From NCBI GenBank assembly GCA_002077045.2, contig KZ111201.1, positions 16,545 to 80,544 on the forward strand: a DNA stretch of 64,000 nt, in the 5' to 3' direction. The DNA is from Rachicladosporium sp. CCFEE 5018. Its lineage: Eukaryota > Ascomycota > Dothideomycetes > Cladosporiales > Cladosporiaceae. The notes below the pieces were generated by a model, which was not told the origin of the DNA, did no database searches, and saw nothing but the letters and a program-made list of their open reading frames with translations. Shown here piece by piece: positions 51,465 to 62,621 of the stretch. Within the stretch, counting starts at the first letter, position 1. Every line of letters starts with the position of its first letter. The translations under genes and the position numbers were made by a program.

Positions 51465-52270
51465 TCACAGCCCTGTGAACCCAACGGCCAGCAGTCCCAG
51501 TGCTATCAAGGACAGCACCAGCTTACGCGACCTCACTCTGGCTCCATCCGACGAGTGCGGTGTCGAGCCTGCAGCGATGTCTGCCGCGCCCTTGGTCGTC
51601 GACGTCGTTGTGCTTGTAGTCTTACTGGAGGAGATGTCTGCACAGTTGTGTCAGTGTCTGCTCATAGACCATCCATTCTGCATCCCTCACCGGATACTGT
51701 CGAGTTATGCTCTTGGTTCCCGGATACGACTGTCACCTGGCTGAGCACGGAGGCGGGCACCGCGACGTGGGTGGAACCTGCTGACAGATTCGTCCACCGA
51801 GTGATCCTAGTGACATCTAGCTGGAGATACTCACTGGAAACTGATGGAGTCGACGTTGTCAGATTTGACGTCGTCGGATCGTACGTGAAGTGCGGTAGGC
51901 TCGAGCTGGTGCTGGAGCTAGTGCTGGTACTGGCACTGGCACCGATACTGGTACTGATGCTCGATACAGGTAAGACTGTGATGGTCTGGGTTGTCCATGA
52001 CGTGGTAGTGACTTTGATGGTGGTCACCATTGTGGTATGCGGCGGTCCATAAGCATCGGTCGCTGTCGTTGTCGGCATCGTAACGACTGTCGTGGGCAGT
52101 ATCGGCGACTTAGGATGCGCGGTGTCGATCGAAGTCGGTAAGCTGATGGCTGCCATCAAGCTGATCGATGTGGGTCGGAAGGGCACTCCTGGTTGATCTG
52201 GTATGATGAATGTTCTGTAGGGTACGTCTGATGATACTGCGGAAGTTGGTAGGACTACTGCTGCAATCAT
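51465..52270 (-). CDS. Ser/Thr-rich protein with a C-terminal hydrophobic (GPI-type) tail
   Basis: Model: complement(join(51465..51637, 51691..52270)), 250 residues. Short weakly hydrophobic start (MIAAVVLPTSA) that could serve as a secretion signal but is poor. Most of the chain is Thr/Ser/Val/Pro-rich, including a Ser/Thr/Ala tract near residues 105-130. Exon 2 gives a further Ser/Thr stretch, then KLVLSLIALGLLAVGFTGL at the very C-terminus, a typical GPI-anchor signal or tail anchor. The intron joint (GTGAGG donor, CAG acceptor) puts DISSSKTTST in frame. Function is likely structural or adhesive at the surface. The GC-rich repetitive coding stretch hides homology. No family assigned. Confidence 0.62.
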
Positions 52271-52476
52271 GGTAAGAGATGGATGTGAGTATGTTTAGCG
52301 AAGTGATCCGATGTTCATGAAGGGGGTGTTACTCAAAGGACCTTACGCACGAGCTATTGAAGGCATGTGTAATATATGGACTGATGAGACAATAGGAACC
52401 TCTACGAATCTGATGCAGGAAGGCGCTCAAATGATGGCTTGTGACAGCACGGCTATACACTGGGTGAGCTGCACAG

Positions 52477-53028
52477 TCACTCTCTATACCTATTCCGTAG
52501 GTCCTGTCCTGCAGCAGACCGCCGACCACGTGAGACCTGTGAACCAGTCGAATCACACCTTTCGGGCACTTTGGGCGCACCTGGCGCCTGTTCAACCTTC
52601 CTCGAGAGCCGCTCATCACTTTCACGTCTGGCCTGCTCAACCGGAAGCTCAGGCAGCGCCTTCGACCGCCTTGCCAACGGCCTCGGGCTCACGCCAAGCA
52701 CGGCTGGCAGACTGCACGTAATTTTCAGCGGCGGGAATCCGTGCAAACCTTCTAGCTGGTGCCGTCTCGGGATGCGCTGCAAGTCCCACGCGATCTTGGA
52801 CTTTTCTGGAGTCTCGACGTAGCCGTTGAGGGCCATGTCTGTCAGTGTGCTGTCGATTGCGCGGGACACTTCGTCGGCTATGGACTCGTCAGTTTGCTGC
52901 TGCCAGTGATTTATCATGAGGATGTCGCGTGCCTGGCTGTCTGGACGGTAGAGCGAGCGGAGGCTCATGGAGCGGCGTTGTTCTGGGGTGAAGGTCCTGT
53001 CGGAGGAGTCCCGTCTGTCTGAGCTCAT
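52477..53028 (-). CDS. Hypothetical polar protein
   Basis: Single exon, 183 residues from the ATG at 53028 (eight earlier in-frame residues begin with a TTG, not used). Arg/Ser/Glu-rich. A helical-looking part is HWQQQTDESIADEVSRAIDSTLTDMALNGYVETPEKSKIAWDLQ, cited here only in its middle: ADEVSRAIDSTLTDMA. No signal or membrane segment. No family recognised. It lies divergent from the next hypothetical gene, with 353 bp between starts. Confidence 0.45.
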   Translation of the reverse strand: MSSDRRDSSDRTFTPEQRRSMSLRSLYRPDSQARDILMINHWQQQTDESIADEVSRAIDSTLTDMALNGYVETPEKSKIAWDLQRIPRRHQLEGLHGFPPLKITCSLPAVLGVSPRPLARRSKALPELPVEQARRESDERLSRKVEQAPGAPKVPERCDSTGSQVSRGRRSAAGQDLRNRYRE

Positions 53029-53381
53029 GTTTGCGGCCTGTGATGCGATCAACGCTTCGCGGCTTACCTATGAATGATGTTGCGTGGATGTCGAGATGAC
53101 CTATGGTGCTTCGTACTCGACGCTCGATTTGCGAGGAGTCTTCAAAAATAGCGACATTGTCTATGCGGACAAAGCCTGCATTCCGGATAGGCGACAAAGC
53201 CGGAACAAGGCAATGCCGTCTTGTCAATCTATGCCATTATGCTGCTTTGTCCCTTAGTCTTTGTGCAGCGACTGGCCTTGCTGAGCCGTATCACCCTTGT
53301 AGGGATCCGACTCCCGACGGAATAGCACTCAGACAATCCCAGAGATACCAGAGCGCTGGTTTATATTTCACACTCACAATC

Positions 53382-53999
53382 ATGGCTTCAACCCTAGTCA
53401 ACTGGACCTGCGACCACTTCATCTTCTTCGAGCCGACTCAAGTATTGCGGGATGACCAGATCTCCAGGCATCTCATTGATGTGTGGCCAATCTACCGCTA
53501 CATCAGCAGAACCGCTGACACTCATCTAGCAACTGCAACCCCATCTAGGCGCACCACATTGGCTGAGCGCTGTCCAGACTGCATCGCGGCTCTGCCCTCA
53601 TTCGATCCTTATAAGCAGCGCGCTCAAGAATCGATTAACCTACTGGACAATGCACACGAAGACTGCAAGATGACCTACCTGCAGCAGGCTGCACAGTACT
53701 TCGCGCACGACTACTCGATGAAAGCAGCGACGACAGACTTCCCAGAGTCTGACATAGCCCATGCTCATTTCTGGCTTTCAACCACACCGCGGCGAGTCGA
53801 TCCGTTCTTCGCCCCTCTCATGAAACTCTACCGGCTGACCAGCGATGCGCAGATCCGTCTCAACATCGCCAAGACCGTCGAAGATGTTGATAGTGCTTTT
53901 ACCGACGTCAGTGAAGCTCGCATCGAGCTTGCGAAGTTCAACACTTCGCTTGCGTCGCTGCTAGAGGCTGTAAGGTTGGTGGGTGAGATGCGCCAATAA
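53382..53999 (+). CDS. Hypothetical protein
   Basis: Single exon, 205 residues from the ATG at 53382; the frame extends upstream to 53103 but that portion looks like leader. Aromatic- and His-rich start (NWTCDHFIFFEPTQVL), a mid segment with four scattered Cys (AERCPDCIAALP, DCKMTYLQQ), and a helical C-terminus (SLASLLEAVRLVGEM). No membrane or secretion signal. I do not recognise it. A TTTATATTT run near 53360 is the best upstream promoter candidate. Confidence 0.5.
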   Translation: MASTLVNWTCDHFIFFEPTQVLRDDQISRHLIDVWPIYRYISRTADTHLATATPSRRTTLAERCPDCIAALPSFDPYKQRAQESINLLDNAHEDCKMTYLQQAAQYFAHDYSMKAATTDFPESDIAHAHFWLSTTPRRVDPFFAPLMKLYRLTSDAQIRLNIAKTVEDVDSAFTDVSEARIELAKFNTSLASLLEAVRLVGEMRQ

Positions 54000-54445
54000 G
54001 AAGCGGGACAGCCAGTTGTATCAGAAAGAACTGCCGAGCGAGGAGAAGAAGGCGACGAGGAAGCACTTCAATGCGTTTGCGGTGCGCATAGGTGATTGGA
54101 GGTATGAGTTCCTACTGGCTTGTGCGCGTTTGTAGGGTGGCAAAGGAAAGCTAAGTAAGTGTTGGTGAGTCTTACTTTTCTTGTCTTTGAACATTCACGA
54201 TGATGGATGTTCAGAGTCCATTACCCTCATACCTCCATTCACGACTATCTCCCATCTACATTTGCATCTGTTTGACCTGACGAGCGGCCACCGTCACTGA
54301 TCACAAGTACTTGAATGTCTCTGTGAACATGCTCATCACCACTTTCCTATCAATGATCCATCAACTTACCACCATCCACTCCGATCGACCATCTTCCGCT
54401 GGACGCATCGAATCCATACCTTCACAATCAACTTCGCCAAAAGCA

Positions 54446-55228
54446 ATGCCGCCACGCAACTCACCTACGCCGGGCCTAGCTAGCGAAGCCCCATTCGTTG
54501 ACATCGACCTTGACACGCCGGAAGGCACCCAGCCGCCCAATAGTCCGGCGCAGGGTAATCCACCTCGAATCGAGCTCGGTGATGATGAAGCTACTCGATA
54601 CAATGAAGACGAGCGCACTGAAATGAGGGCCTTCCTTGACCTCCTCGATGCTTCGAGCAGCGTGCTTGCGCCGATACCTGGCACAGTACGGAGATACGAT
54701 CGATCACAGTTCCGCTTCGTCCCTGTTACGGCTACGCCGTCAACGGCCGAGGACGATGGATCTCTGGATCGCCAGATCGAGACTCACGGGGGGAGCTTCG
54801 ATGGATCGACGGCGACTGGGCCATGGGGAACGCTGCATAGGCCTCGTATCAACGGCAACGAGCTCATCGTCCCCTACATGAACAGTACACGGCTCGCAGA
54901 CGCTCACAGTGATAGCGTTCGGCCAGAGAGGCCACATATGGACGACAGCGGTCCTAGCATTCTGTCCACGATCTATACGAGGGCGACAAGCCCCATTGCT
55001 CAGTCGAGTAAGCCTTCGTCGCTTGCCTCCTCGCAAGGCAGCTTCGAGAATCCTACGTTCGAGACAACTACCGGTCTGCCGAGCTATCGCGCACACATCC
55101 TCACGGAAGGCATGCGTCGTCAGCAAAGTCGTCTTGATAGCACAGCATCGTCCTCATCGTCCTTATCGCCAGACTCAGACATGGATGCAGACACGGAGCA
55201 GCCAGGATCCTTGCACAGGTCACTTTAA
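54446..55228 (+). CDS. Hypothetical disordered protein
   Basis: Single exon, 260 residues from the ATG at 54446; other in-frame ATGs at 54329 and 54356 are possible. Rich in Ser, Pro, Thr, Asp and Glu with no hydrophobic core, so probably disordered. A short helix-like piece (DERTEMRAFLDLLDASSSV) may be a binding segment. Ends in a Ser run with SLSPDSDMDADTEQPG. No domain recognised; the coding call rests on length and a clean frame. Confidence 0.42.
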   Translation: MPPRNSPTPGLASEAPFVDIDLDTPEGTQPPNSPAQGNPPRIELGDDEATRYNEDERTEMRAFLDLLDASSSVLAPIPGTVRRYDRSQFRFVPVTATPSTAEDDGSLDRQIETHGGSFDGSTATGPWGTLHRPRINGNELIVPYMNSTRLADAHSDSVRPERPHMDDSGPSILSTIYTRATSPIAQSSKPSSLASSQGSFENPTFETTTGLPSYRAHILTEGMRRQQSRLDSTASSSSSLSPDSDMDADTEQPGSLHRSL

Positions 55229-55526
55229 GCACAACATCAGAACACTGCATAGAGCTTTAGTCAATTACCGAGAGAAGACGGTTAAGTAAACCAGGTTAGC
55301 ATGGCGGATGTGGCAGAACCATATCCAAGCTATATGTAGGCAGTTTAGCTGTTGCGATTTGAATACTGGCTTTCGGGAAGACCCGATCCCAATACTGAAC
55401 GTCATTCATACACTTTTCGCAGCCACTTCTGTACCTGCAAGCTGCCACAACACAGGCCGCGTATCACCACACACAGGCAGCGCTCTCAACACCCAAAAAT
55501 TGTACCACGACGACGAATAAAAGAGA
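55229..55526. other. Short intergenic region before the tRNA
   Basis: About 300 bp; no protein gene seen. The right end includes a short A-run (on the + strand) that reads as T-rich on the minus strand just past the tRNA 3' end, the expected place for Pol III termination. Confidence 0.45.
55518..55523 (-). terminator. Pol III terminator T-run for the tRNA
   Basis: Reading on the minus strand, a TTTT run lies about 5 nt beyond the tRNA 3' end, the normal termination signal for RNA polymerase III. Confidence 0.5.
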
Positions 55527-55598
55527 TGAGTCAGCCGGGAACTGAACCCGAACCTGCTGCTTGGAAGGCAGCAATCCTAACCATTAGACCACTGGCCC
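55527..55598 (-). tRNA. tRNA-Gly (anticodon TCC)
   Basis: A 72-nt cloverleaf on the minus strand: acceptor 5' half GGGCCAG, D-arm with AATGGTTA, anticodon arm GCTGC-CTTCCAA-GCAGC giving anticodon TCC (Gly), a 4-nt variable loop, T-arm TCGGG-TTCAGTT-CCCGG, and acceptor 3' half CTGACTC with discriminator A. No intron. One acceptor pair is a C-A mismatch (third from the loop-proximal end) and another is G-T, so the stem is slightly weak. Downstream T-rich sequence fits Pol III termination. The D- and T-arm boxes match eukaryotic internal promoters. Confidence 0.85.
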
Positions 55599-55885
55599 GT
55601 AGATGAGCAACTCGTCGAAATCAACTATAATATCTTTGCCACTAGAGTCTATCGCGCAGCTGGGATACGCTCAAGGCCGGAGTATTCTGATGCCTGTACG
55701 CGAGAGTATGTTATCTGAGACGGTGCTCGCTGATATCTGAAAAAGGAGCCCGAGGGCGGACAAGTATTTCTCGGAAAGCTTACATTATCTTGTGGCGCGT
55801 TGACGATGAGACTTGCACACTCAACCGTACAATGGCTTTTTTCAAGCACGTCTTTTGAGCAGCCGACCCGCCACTGCACTCTGGT

Positions 55886-58188
55886 CTATATACCGCCCTC
55901 CAGATAGTACGACAAGCTGTAATTCAAGTATGCACACTGCGGCACATCGACGAACCCAGCGGAGTACGACGGCCAATCCAGGTGCTTGATCGGCCCGTTT
56001 GCGCCAACAATCGGATCCCACGAACCACTCAACTGAATGCCCTCGATCGTCCGCGTGTAGCCGCGAGCTTCGAGGTATGCGCGCGGCTGGTTCGGGTCAC
56101 CGCGCTTCATGAAGCCGGCATACCAGTTGGACTCGAGCTGAAGGGAATACAGATCTGGTCCATCGCGGAGGTAGGGCAGATTTCCGAAGAGCCAACCTTG
56201 GTCGGCTCCGTGCACGCGGAAGTAGGGGAGGTTGGGGTTGCCTAGTCTTGTCAGCACACATTCCGCCCAAGGATTAGCATTCACGACCTACCCCGTGGGT
56301 ATCCAGGCGTTACTGGTGGACCGCCCAAGCCGTTCGGATCATAGCCTCCCAAGGTGCGATCAGACTCGTAGTAGTATGCTCGCGGGAAGGCACCTGTCGT
56401 GGCTCCTGCGTAGACTGTAGCTTCGTCGACGCAACGGAACTGGTTGTCAGTTGCCACACGCTGGCTGACATTGAATGAGTCGAGCGTGAGGTTGCCAGAG
56501 TCGTAGTAAGGGAACAGTCCGGAGTCAATGATTCCCTGGGCATAGGGCTCAGTGATGCCGAGCGACAACTCAATACCTTGCAGCTCGCTGGTGACGTTGG
56601 CTTTCTTCGGGTACTACGTAAGGTCAGCATTGAAGCTACAGCTGATGCGGCTAGTGGGCACTCACGGTGCTGAAAGAAGAGCCATCGTTCGCATTGATGC
56701 CTGCGAGATGTTACTTAAGGAATCAAATGTCATATGAAGCCCGACGTACCAAAGATGACTGGGACATGAGCCGTGCTCGCATTCTTCGTGTTCACAATCA
56801 GCTGCTCCGTATTGACGATCTTCCCGTCCTGCACCACCTTCTCCGCTCTAGTAGGCAGGGTCGCAATGCGCGTGTAGTTGACTTGCGCCAGACAAGCAAT
56901 CTGAGCAGTCACGCTCGTCTGATTGCAGCCAACGGCTGTAAAGATCTGCTGTCCGGCCAGCGCGTAGCCCTGTTGGGGTGTGATGTAGGAGCTGTATGCA
57001 GTAGCATAGTTGCCTGTCTGGCCGAGTCCGACACCACCGCCGAGATTGCTCTGTGCGATACCGCCTTGGAACTTCCCGATGGCGGGAGGTGAGCCGAGAA
57101 GGACGCGGACACTGCCACCACCTGCGGATGACCCTGCGATGACGATTTGATTCGCGTCTCCGCCGAAAGCCGCGATGTTGTTGATCGTCCACTGCACGAT
57201 GTTACTGACTGAGTCTGATAGTGTAAACGAGGCAAGAACTCACCTGTAGCGCCGTGATCTGATCAGCAATGCCATAGTTACCGGTGATGTTCGTCCCCGG
57301 GACATTGAAGAATCCGAGCGTGGCCAGCCTGTAGTTAATCGTGACTACGACGACGTCCTCTCTGCTTGCTGGATTCCCACCATCACTCCCAGGATCTGAG
57401 CCAGTCCCGCCGTTGAAGCCGCCACCGTGGATCCAGAAAAGCACAGGCTTCAGGTTCTTCTTCGATCCAGGTTTCGGAATGTACGGAGTCTGCACATTCA
57501 GAAACAGACAGTCCTCCGATCCTTGCCCACTGACCTGGACGCACTGCGAGCCGAAGGCAGTGGCGTTGAGACTCTGGCCAACGCCGGAATAGACGCTCGA
57601 GTACTGCCATCGAGCTGGAATGTTGGCGTATCGCAGTCCGCTGAAGCGCCAGGACTTCTTGTTGCGGTAACCGAGATAGGTGTTACCAGCAGCCGCGATC
57701 GTGATCTCATTGGCAGCGGTCGCAGATGAGTTCGTGGGTTGGCTTGAACTCGTAGACTGCGTGCATAGCACTGGGAACGATGCATAGCCTCGTGGTGCAC
57801 CCTGAAAGTCAAGACGACCTTTGCGAGAGTCAAATGAGACCAGACCATCACTGATCTGGTATTGCTGACGACGATTTGCTCTGCGATTGTATACGAGGTA
57901 GGATAGCTGATTGTAGAAGTCGTCCGAGTGTGCCTGGATGGCGGCTCTCGACAATAGAGTCTCGCCTAGGCTCGCGCAAGCTGCAGCTGCTTGTCGCGGC
58001 GATGTGGCGTCGAGAAGGATAGCCGAGATGTGGTTCGCGTCGTCACTGCCATTGAGATTGTTTTGGTACAGGATCGTCAATGATGAGTCTTTGTTGGAAA
58101 GACTTGTTCCGCCGACTGAGCTTGGCGAGGGCGCTGCGTACGCCGAGATCGCCAGCTGGCTTGCCAGCAGGAAAGGAAGAGATAACAT
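55886..58188 (-). CDS. Secreted type-B carboxylesterase/lipase
   Basis: Model: complement(join(55886..56241, 56292..56613, 56666..56700, 56750..57191, 57244..58188)), 699 residues. Signal peptide from the ATG at 58188 (FLLASQLAISAYA). An N-terminal ~170-residue region without a clear domain precedes the alpha/beta hydrolase core, an extension longer than in most relatives. Core motifs: oxyanion-hole GGGFNGG near 256, EDCLFLNVQ typical of the family, and the nucleophile Ser in GSSAGGGS near 335. Several N-glycosylation sequons (NGS, NSS, NLT, NIT). One exon is only 35 nt; its splice sites are canonical and it supplies the expected FGINANDG segment. It should hydrolyse ester bonds outside the cell; substrate unknown. 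Confidence 0.87.
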
Positions 58189-58998
58189 ACTGAACGCAGT
58201 CGTACCTAGCAGTCTCACCTCTCTGTAGCTCAAGGCTGGTGCTCAAGTATCTATACCATATGGTGTCTCTAACCTGCGATCCCCGCATTGAAAAGTTGTC
58301 CCCGGCATTGGGGTAAAGGCGACATCATGTGGGACCTGCATATGAAGATTTCTTGGACGTGCATACAAGATGCACAGATCTAGTATCTTGGTGTGCTTGG
58401 CGACTGTCATCGCCATCATTTTGCGGGGCGTGCGTAGTAGCTGGAGCGAGGTGGATGAAAGGCTGTCAAATTAGCCGTGGGCGGGTTTAGCCGCTGCAGC
58501 ACCACGTGACCAAGGTAGCGGCTCCAAACCGAGCGTACTGCGTCTATGTATTGTGATGACCTTGTGAAGCATATGCCATCCAGTATAGCTTCAGCCGTAT
58601 CCCGCCAGCCATGAGCTTTGCAGTGGTCGAAGGTGCAATCAGTCTGGACGGCTGCACGTCCATACTGGTCAAGTCAAGCCCATCGCAAGCTATGCGTCTT
58701 ACAGCTCTGGCACTGCAGGACAAGCGCATGCCAGCGCTGTTGCGTTTGAAGCATGCCCGCTGCGTGCGAACTCCGCGATGCTCGTCAGCGGCGGAAAAGC
58801 AGGCGTCCGGGACAGCTCACGATGTGACTGATCATCTGCATGAGAGTCATATCGACTCCGTGGTGGTTCTAAGAAGAACTTCGGCGTAACCTCGTATGGT
58901 GGGCAGCCAAGTCCGTGGTGCATCGGTCAGGCAACACACTAATTTGCAAGCGGTTTGGTAGTGCGCGTGCGAAGCGTGCAGGAGCATTCCGAGAACAC
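58189..58998. other. Intergenic region of about 0.8 kb
   Basis: Upstream of the esterase and downstream of the GT25 gene. Overlapping short frames only; none recognised. Confidence 0.45.
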
Positions 58999-60354
58999 TC
59001 AATCAAGCGGACTTTGAGGCATCTCCAAAGCCTCGCGACCTACTGGCACAGCATCCGGATATTGATCGATGTAATCGGTGCTTCCATTGACCAAGACCGG
59101 AAAGTTCAGCCTCACACTCCACCTTACATTCGCAGTCGTGGCCGTCTCATGGTACTCCCCGCTATGATCGTTGATGTCGCTATACCCTGCCGTCGAGCCC
59201 GCCGGACGATGGTGCTGGAAGAGCTGCGGCTGTACCGTCAAGCAAGTCGCAAGCCGACGGCCATCAACGCCATCACAGACAAACCTGAACATCATATCGC
59301 ATGTGTTAGTCAGCTTATGGATGCCGAGCTCGTACAGGAAACGTCGAGCGCCTGCTTGTGTGATGCCGTAGGCGAGGGTACAAGTGCTCACTCGGGCGCG
59401 AGCCACGACGCGTGTGTGCTCAGGATATTCGAGGATAAGCTCAGAGCTGCCGAGTTCCTGATTCACGTGCTGCTTTTCGGGTACCGTAGTATCGTTCGCA
59501 ATAACGACGCGACCGAGAGGCGCGTTCCCATCACTTGGCCAGGGAAATCTTGTGCCACAGTGACCTAGCCAAAGGAGGTCCCATCGATCCAGATCGCCGT
59601 ATGGAGAAGTGGTAGGTAGACTCGTGAGGCCGTCGCCTACATAGAAGTTTTGGAACGTTTGGTTCTCCATAGGCATCGGAAATGTGGGGTCGAGGTGCTG
59701 ATCCAGAGTGCCCTTTACAGGCTGGACGAGCAGCCGCGATGCATTTGCGAAAGTCGCCATCTGTGACTTGATGCGAATGTCCCAGTCGACATCGTCCTCC
59801 ATTACAAGGGCCGAGGTGATGTTCTGCTCCACAATGCTGTCTGCTGGTCAGCTACGGGGTGCTAGCTTGAGCTGCGTCGCCACTTGCATACTCACGTTCT
59901 CAGCACGTTCATGTGTGCTCGCCAGCCAAGCAGGCTCCCTCGATTGACGCCATTTTGAAGTCCCTCCGGTGGTATAGCTTTGTCGTCGATCGAGGTGGCT
60001 CCATCAATGTACTCGATGTCGAGTCCAGTGAAGGCCGCTGCAAGTGCCATAGGGTCTCGTCTGTCGCTTCTGGATGTCAAACCGATCACGAAGATCTTCT
60101 GGAACTGATCGCCCGTCAGTAAACTTTCCGAATGCTTTGGCGCGAGAACTTACACCTAGCGTTCCGTTCGCAATGTGATCAATGTTTCCATCACTACTCT
60201 GCAACTGCGGTGCGTAAGGACCTCCCGTGACCCCGAAGCCCCCTCCGAGGGACCGCAAGGTGAGTAGGACAAAGAGCATGCACAACAGCAGAGGCCAAAG
60301 CCTGCGTTGCTGGCTCCATCGGGGCGTCCATTGCTCCACGCCCGTCATATTCAA
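58999..60354 (-). CDS. GT25-family glycosyltransferase (type II membrane protein)
   Basis: Model: complement(join(58999..59836, 59896..60104, 60154..60354)), 415 residues from the ATG at 60354 (60348 also possible). A single N-terminal membrane anchor (RLWPLLLCMLFVLLTLRSLGG, cited in part) suggests Golgi location. The GT25/LPS-glycosyltransferase core has FQKIFVIGLTSRSDRRD, the strand LDIEYIDGATS, ACGSLLGWRAH-type helix (GSLLGWRAHMNVLRT), and DDVDWD near 149 as the metal/sugar-nucleotide DxD. A second half shows LLWLGHCGTRF and LAYGITQAGARRFLYELG. Fungal GT25 proteins are related to collagen galactosyltransferases, but acceptors in fungi are mostly unknown. Phases agree at both introns. Confidence 0.84.
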
Positions 60355-61389
60355 CTGGTCTACTGGGGTTCGAAATTCTCAAGGGATCGAGAAGGGCTTC
60401 GGCAATTTTCACTTTCCAGCTCAAAGAGCGCTCATCTGGTAAGACTCAGTGCGTGCCACATGGATGCATGGGCGTGTATCTGACACCGTGATATGCGCTG
60501 TGGTAAGCAACATCAAACCTATGCTCACCTCACAGGCTGATGTCAGGACTATATTCATCGCACCACCGCCCACTCTTACTTCTCCTGATCTAGATCTCGA
60601 CTAGCAGTGACAGCTCGCCACATAACGGTTGTGGCGCCGAAATGTCTTGCCTCGGTCGCGGCGGACATGGCTTCAAGAGAGCCAGTGACATGAGCACGAC
60701 TGAGGTTGTGTATGGCCACTGATCTTGCCGACTACTACGACTGGGCCGCTGGCATGTTCTGCGATGCGGGTTCTGTGGACGCAGATGGACAGTGTAGGTG
60801 GAAATGGGTGAGCGAAGGCATGAAGTCAGGGACGCGCTTGCTGAAACCTTATTATGCCACGCGATGCACGTTGCAAATGATCTGTCCCAGTCCCCCGGAC
60901 GATAATGTACCTTTGTATGATATACGAGTACAGCGACCATGATGTGTAATGAGATGATATGTTGATCATACCGAGCCTGCACACATCTATACCGTTGGCA
61001 AGTAAGTGCCTCTCTATACCTCTATTGAATCCCATACTCCGTGAACCCGAGCAACCCAGTCATACAAATTCGCTCAAGCACAGCTACACCGCTGCACACT
61101 CGCGTCAAAGAAAAGCAAATAGTCTATGTTTCTGTTCCAACGACTGGCATACCGCCGTCAGCACTTGACTGGCGATGCGCGTTGGTGATGGTAGAGAATG
61201 AGAGGGAGCCATGAGAAGTCACCACAGCGAGCTCGCAGTGGCTGAGGTCGTGGCAGTCCTGGGTGGCCAATTCGGCGTCGTGAGGCATGGCAGACGCTCC
61301 TCTTACGCGGCTTCGCAGCATTATCGGTGTGTGGGCATATTATGTTTCGCTAGGAAAGGTCCGCCGCAGCGCTGACAGGCGGGCACCGC
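60355..61389. other. Intergenic region of about 1 kb
   Basis: Lies between the GT25 gene start and the 3' end of the OCH1-like gene, both minus strand. Short overlapping frames only; nothing recognised. Confidence 0.45.
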
Positions 61390-62621
61390 TTAGCCTCCGA
61401 TGTGTCGCTCGCTCTCTGGCTTCCACGAGCCTGAACTTCAGTCAGTCAAATGAAACCAGGAGAATTTTGTTGCAAGGATTACTCACCTTCGAAAGCATGC
61501 TGCACCAGGGCCTGAGGGTCATCAACTTCCCCTGCACCCATCTGCCCAACGCCTGGCGAGAAGGCTGTGATGGGCAATACGATGACGTCTCCCACCTTCT
61601 TCGCTTGCTTGATCCCCGTGAACTGTTGCCAAGTGATGTTGCCCTTGCTAGTGGCCATATCAAAGAATTCTGGGTTGTTAAAAAACTTGAAGACGGCATC
61701 TGTCCAGATTGCTGGGCCTGTGAACTCGACGATACTCTTGATAGCCTTCTTGTTCAGTATGCCTGCGCGTTTGCGGCGCAGGGTTTCCTCGGTGATGCTG
61801 GCGACAATGTCGACAAGGACGGGATGTCCTGGCTTGGACTGTATGGTCCATTGGCAGAATTGGATGCGGCGGGAGTACCAGTCGTGCCAGTCGGGACGAT
61901 CGGGATCGGCTTCGATACCAATGACAAGGCCGTAAGTATTGCGCGGTACTTCGGCTGGGACCCACTCGACTGCTGACTTCAGCGCGGTCGTGTCAATGTC
62001 CGTGTAGATGCCACCCCGGGCTAGCAGAATCAGGTAGCGGAAGAAGTCGGCCTTCAGAACGGGCTCTGGTAGCGCTTCATATGCTTCCTGGATCTCCGGA
62101 AGCGCAGCGTAGAAGAGGCGGATGAGATGCGAAGCGACAGAGTCGGTGATGACTTCGTGAATAAATGAGGGATGTAAATCTGACCATGATGCCTCTGCTG
62201 GTCTGAAGTCCTCTCCAAACTCTCCTTCTGCCGGTGTGTACTTCCATGTCTGCCAGATGTATGCTGGAAACTTTCCTTCCGAGTCGTAGGGAAACGTATA
62301 CTGCAATGCCTTGCGCAATGGCTGAGCTTTGAGATCTCCGATAGGTATCTGCGGCTTCAGCTTCTTCGCCAGCGCGACGTGTCCATCATGATCAATCGCA
62401 GGTGCTATGCCTGATGATACAGCCTTCGGTGCCTCTGCGCCTGTCGCCGGCTCAGGCGCGGTCTCTTGTATCCGCTTGTTATCGGAATAGCTACCAGTCG
62501 GCTTCGGAGAGTTGGCGTTGATAGGCGCAACAGCAGGTTCGCTGGTGTGGGTATTCCGCAGAAGGAGGAAGAGCGTCAAGATCACACAGGCTACTGCGAG
62601 AGCCCGTCGGGGTGTGAGCAT
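61390..62621 (-). CDS. OCH1-type alpha-1,6-mannosyltransferase (GT32)
   Basis: Model: complement(join(61390..61430, 61487..62621)), 391 residues. A Golgi type II protein that starts or extends outer-chain mannose on N-glycans. N-terminal anchor (ALAVACVILTLFLLL), a Pro/Ala/Glu-rich stem (about 30-90), then FPAYIWQTWKY, the GT32 segment ADFFRYLILLARGGIYTDIDT with its DxD near 205, and the tail TGPAIWTDAVFKFF. The first exon ends HAFEG before a GTGAGT donor. A 41-nt second exon adds SWKPESERHIGG, matching the HFEGSW.. ending of OCH1 proteins, so the protein should not stop at the first in-frame stop after the donor (61479). Confidence 0.88.
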
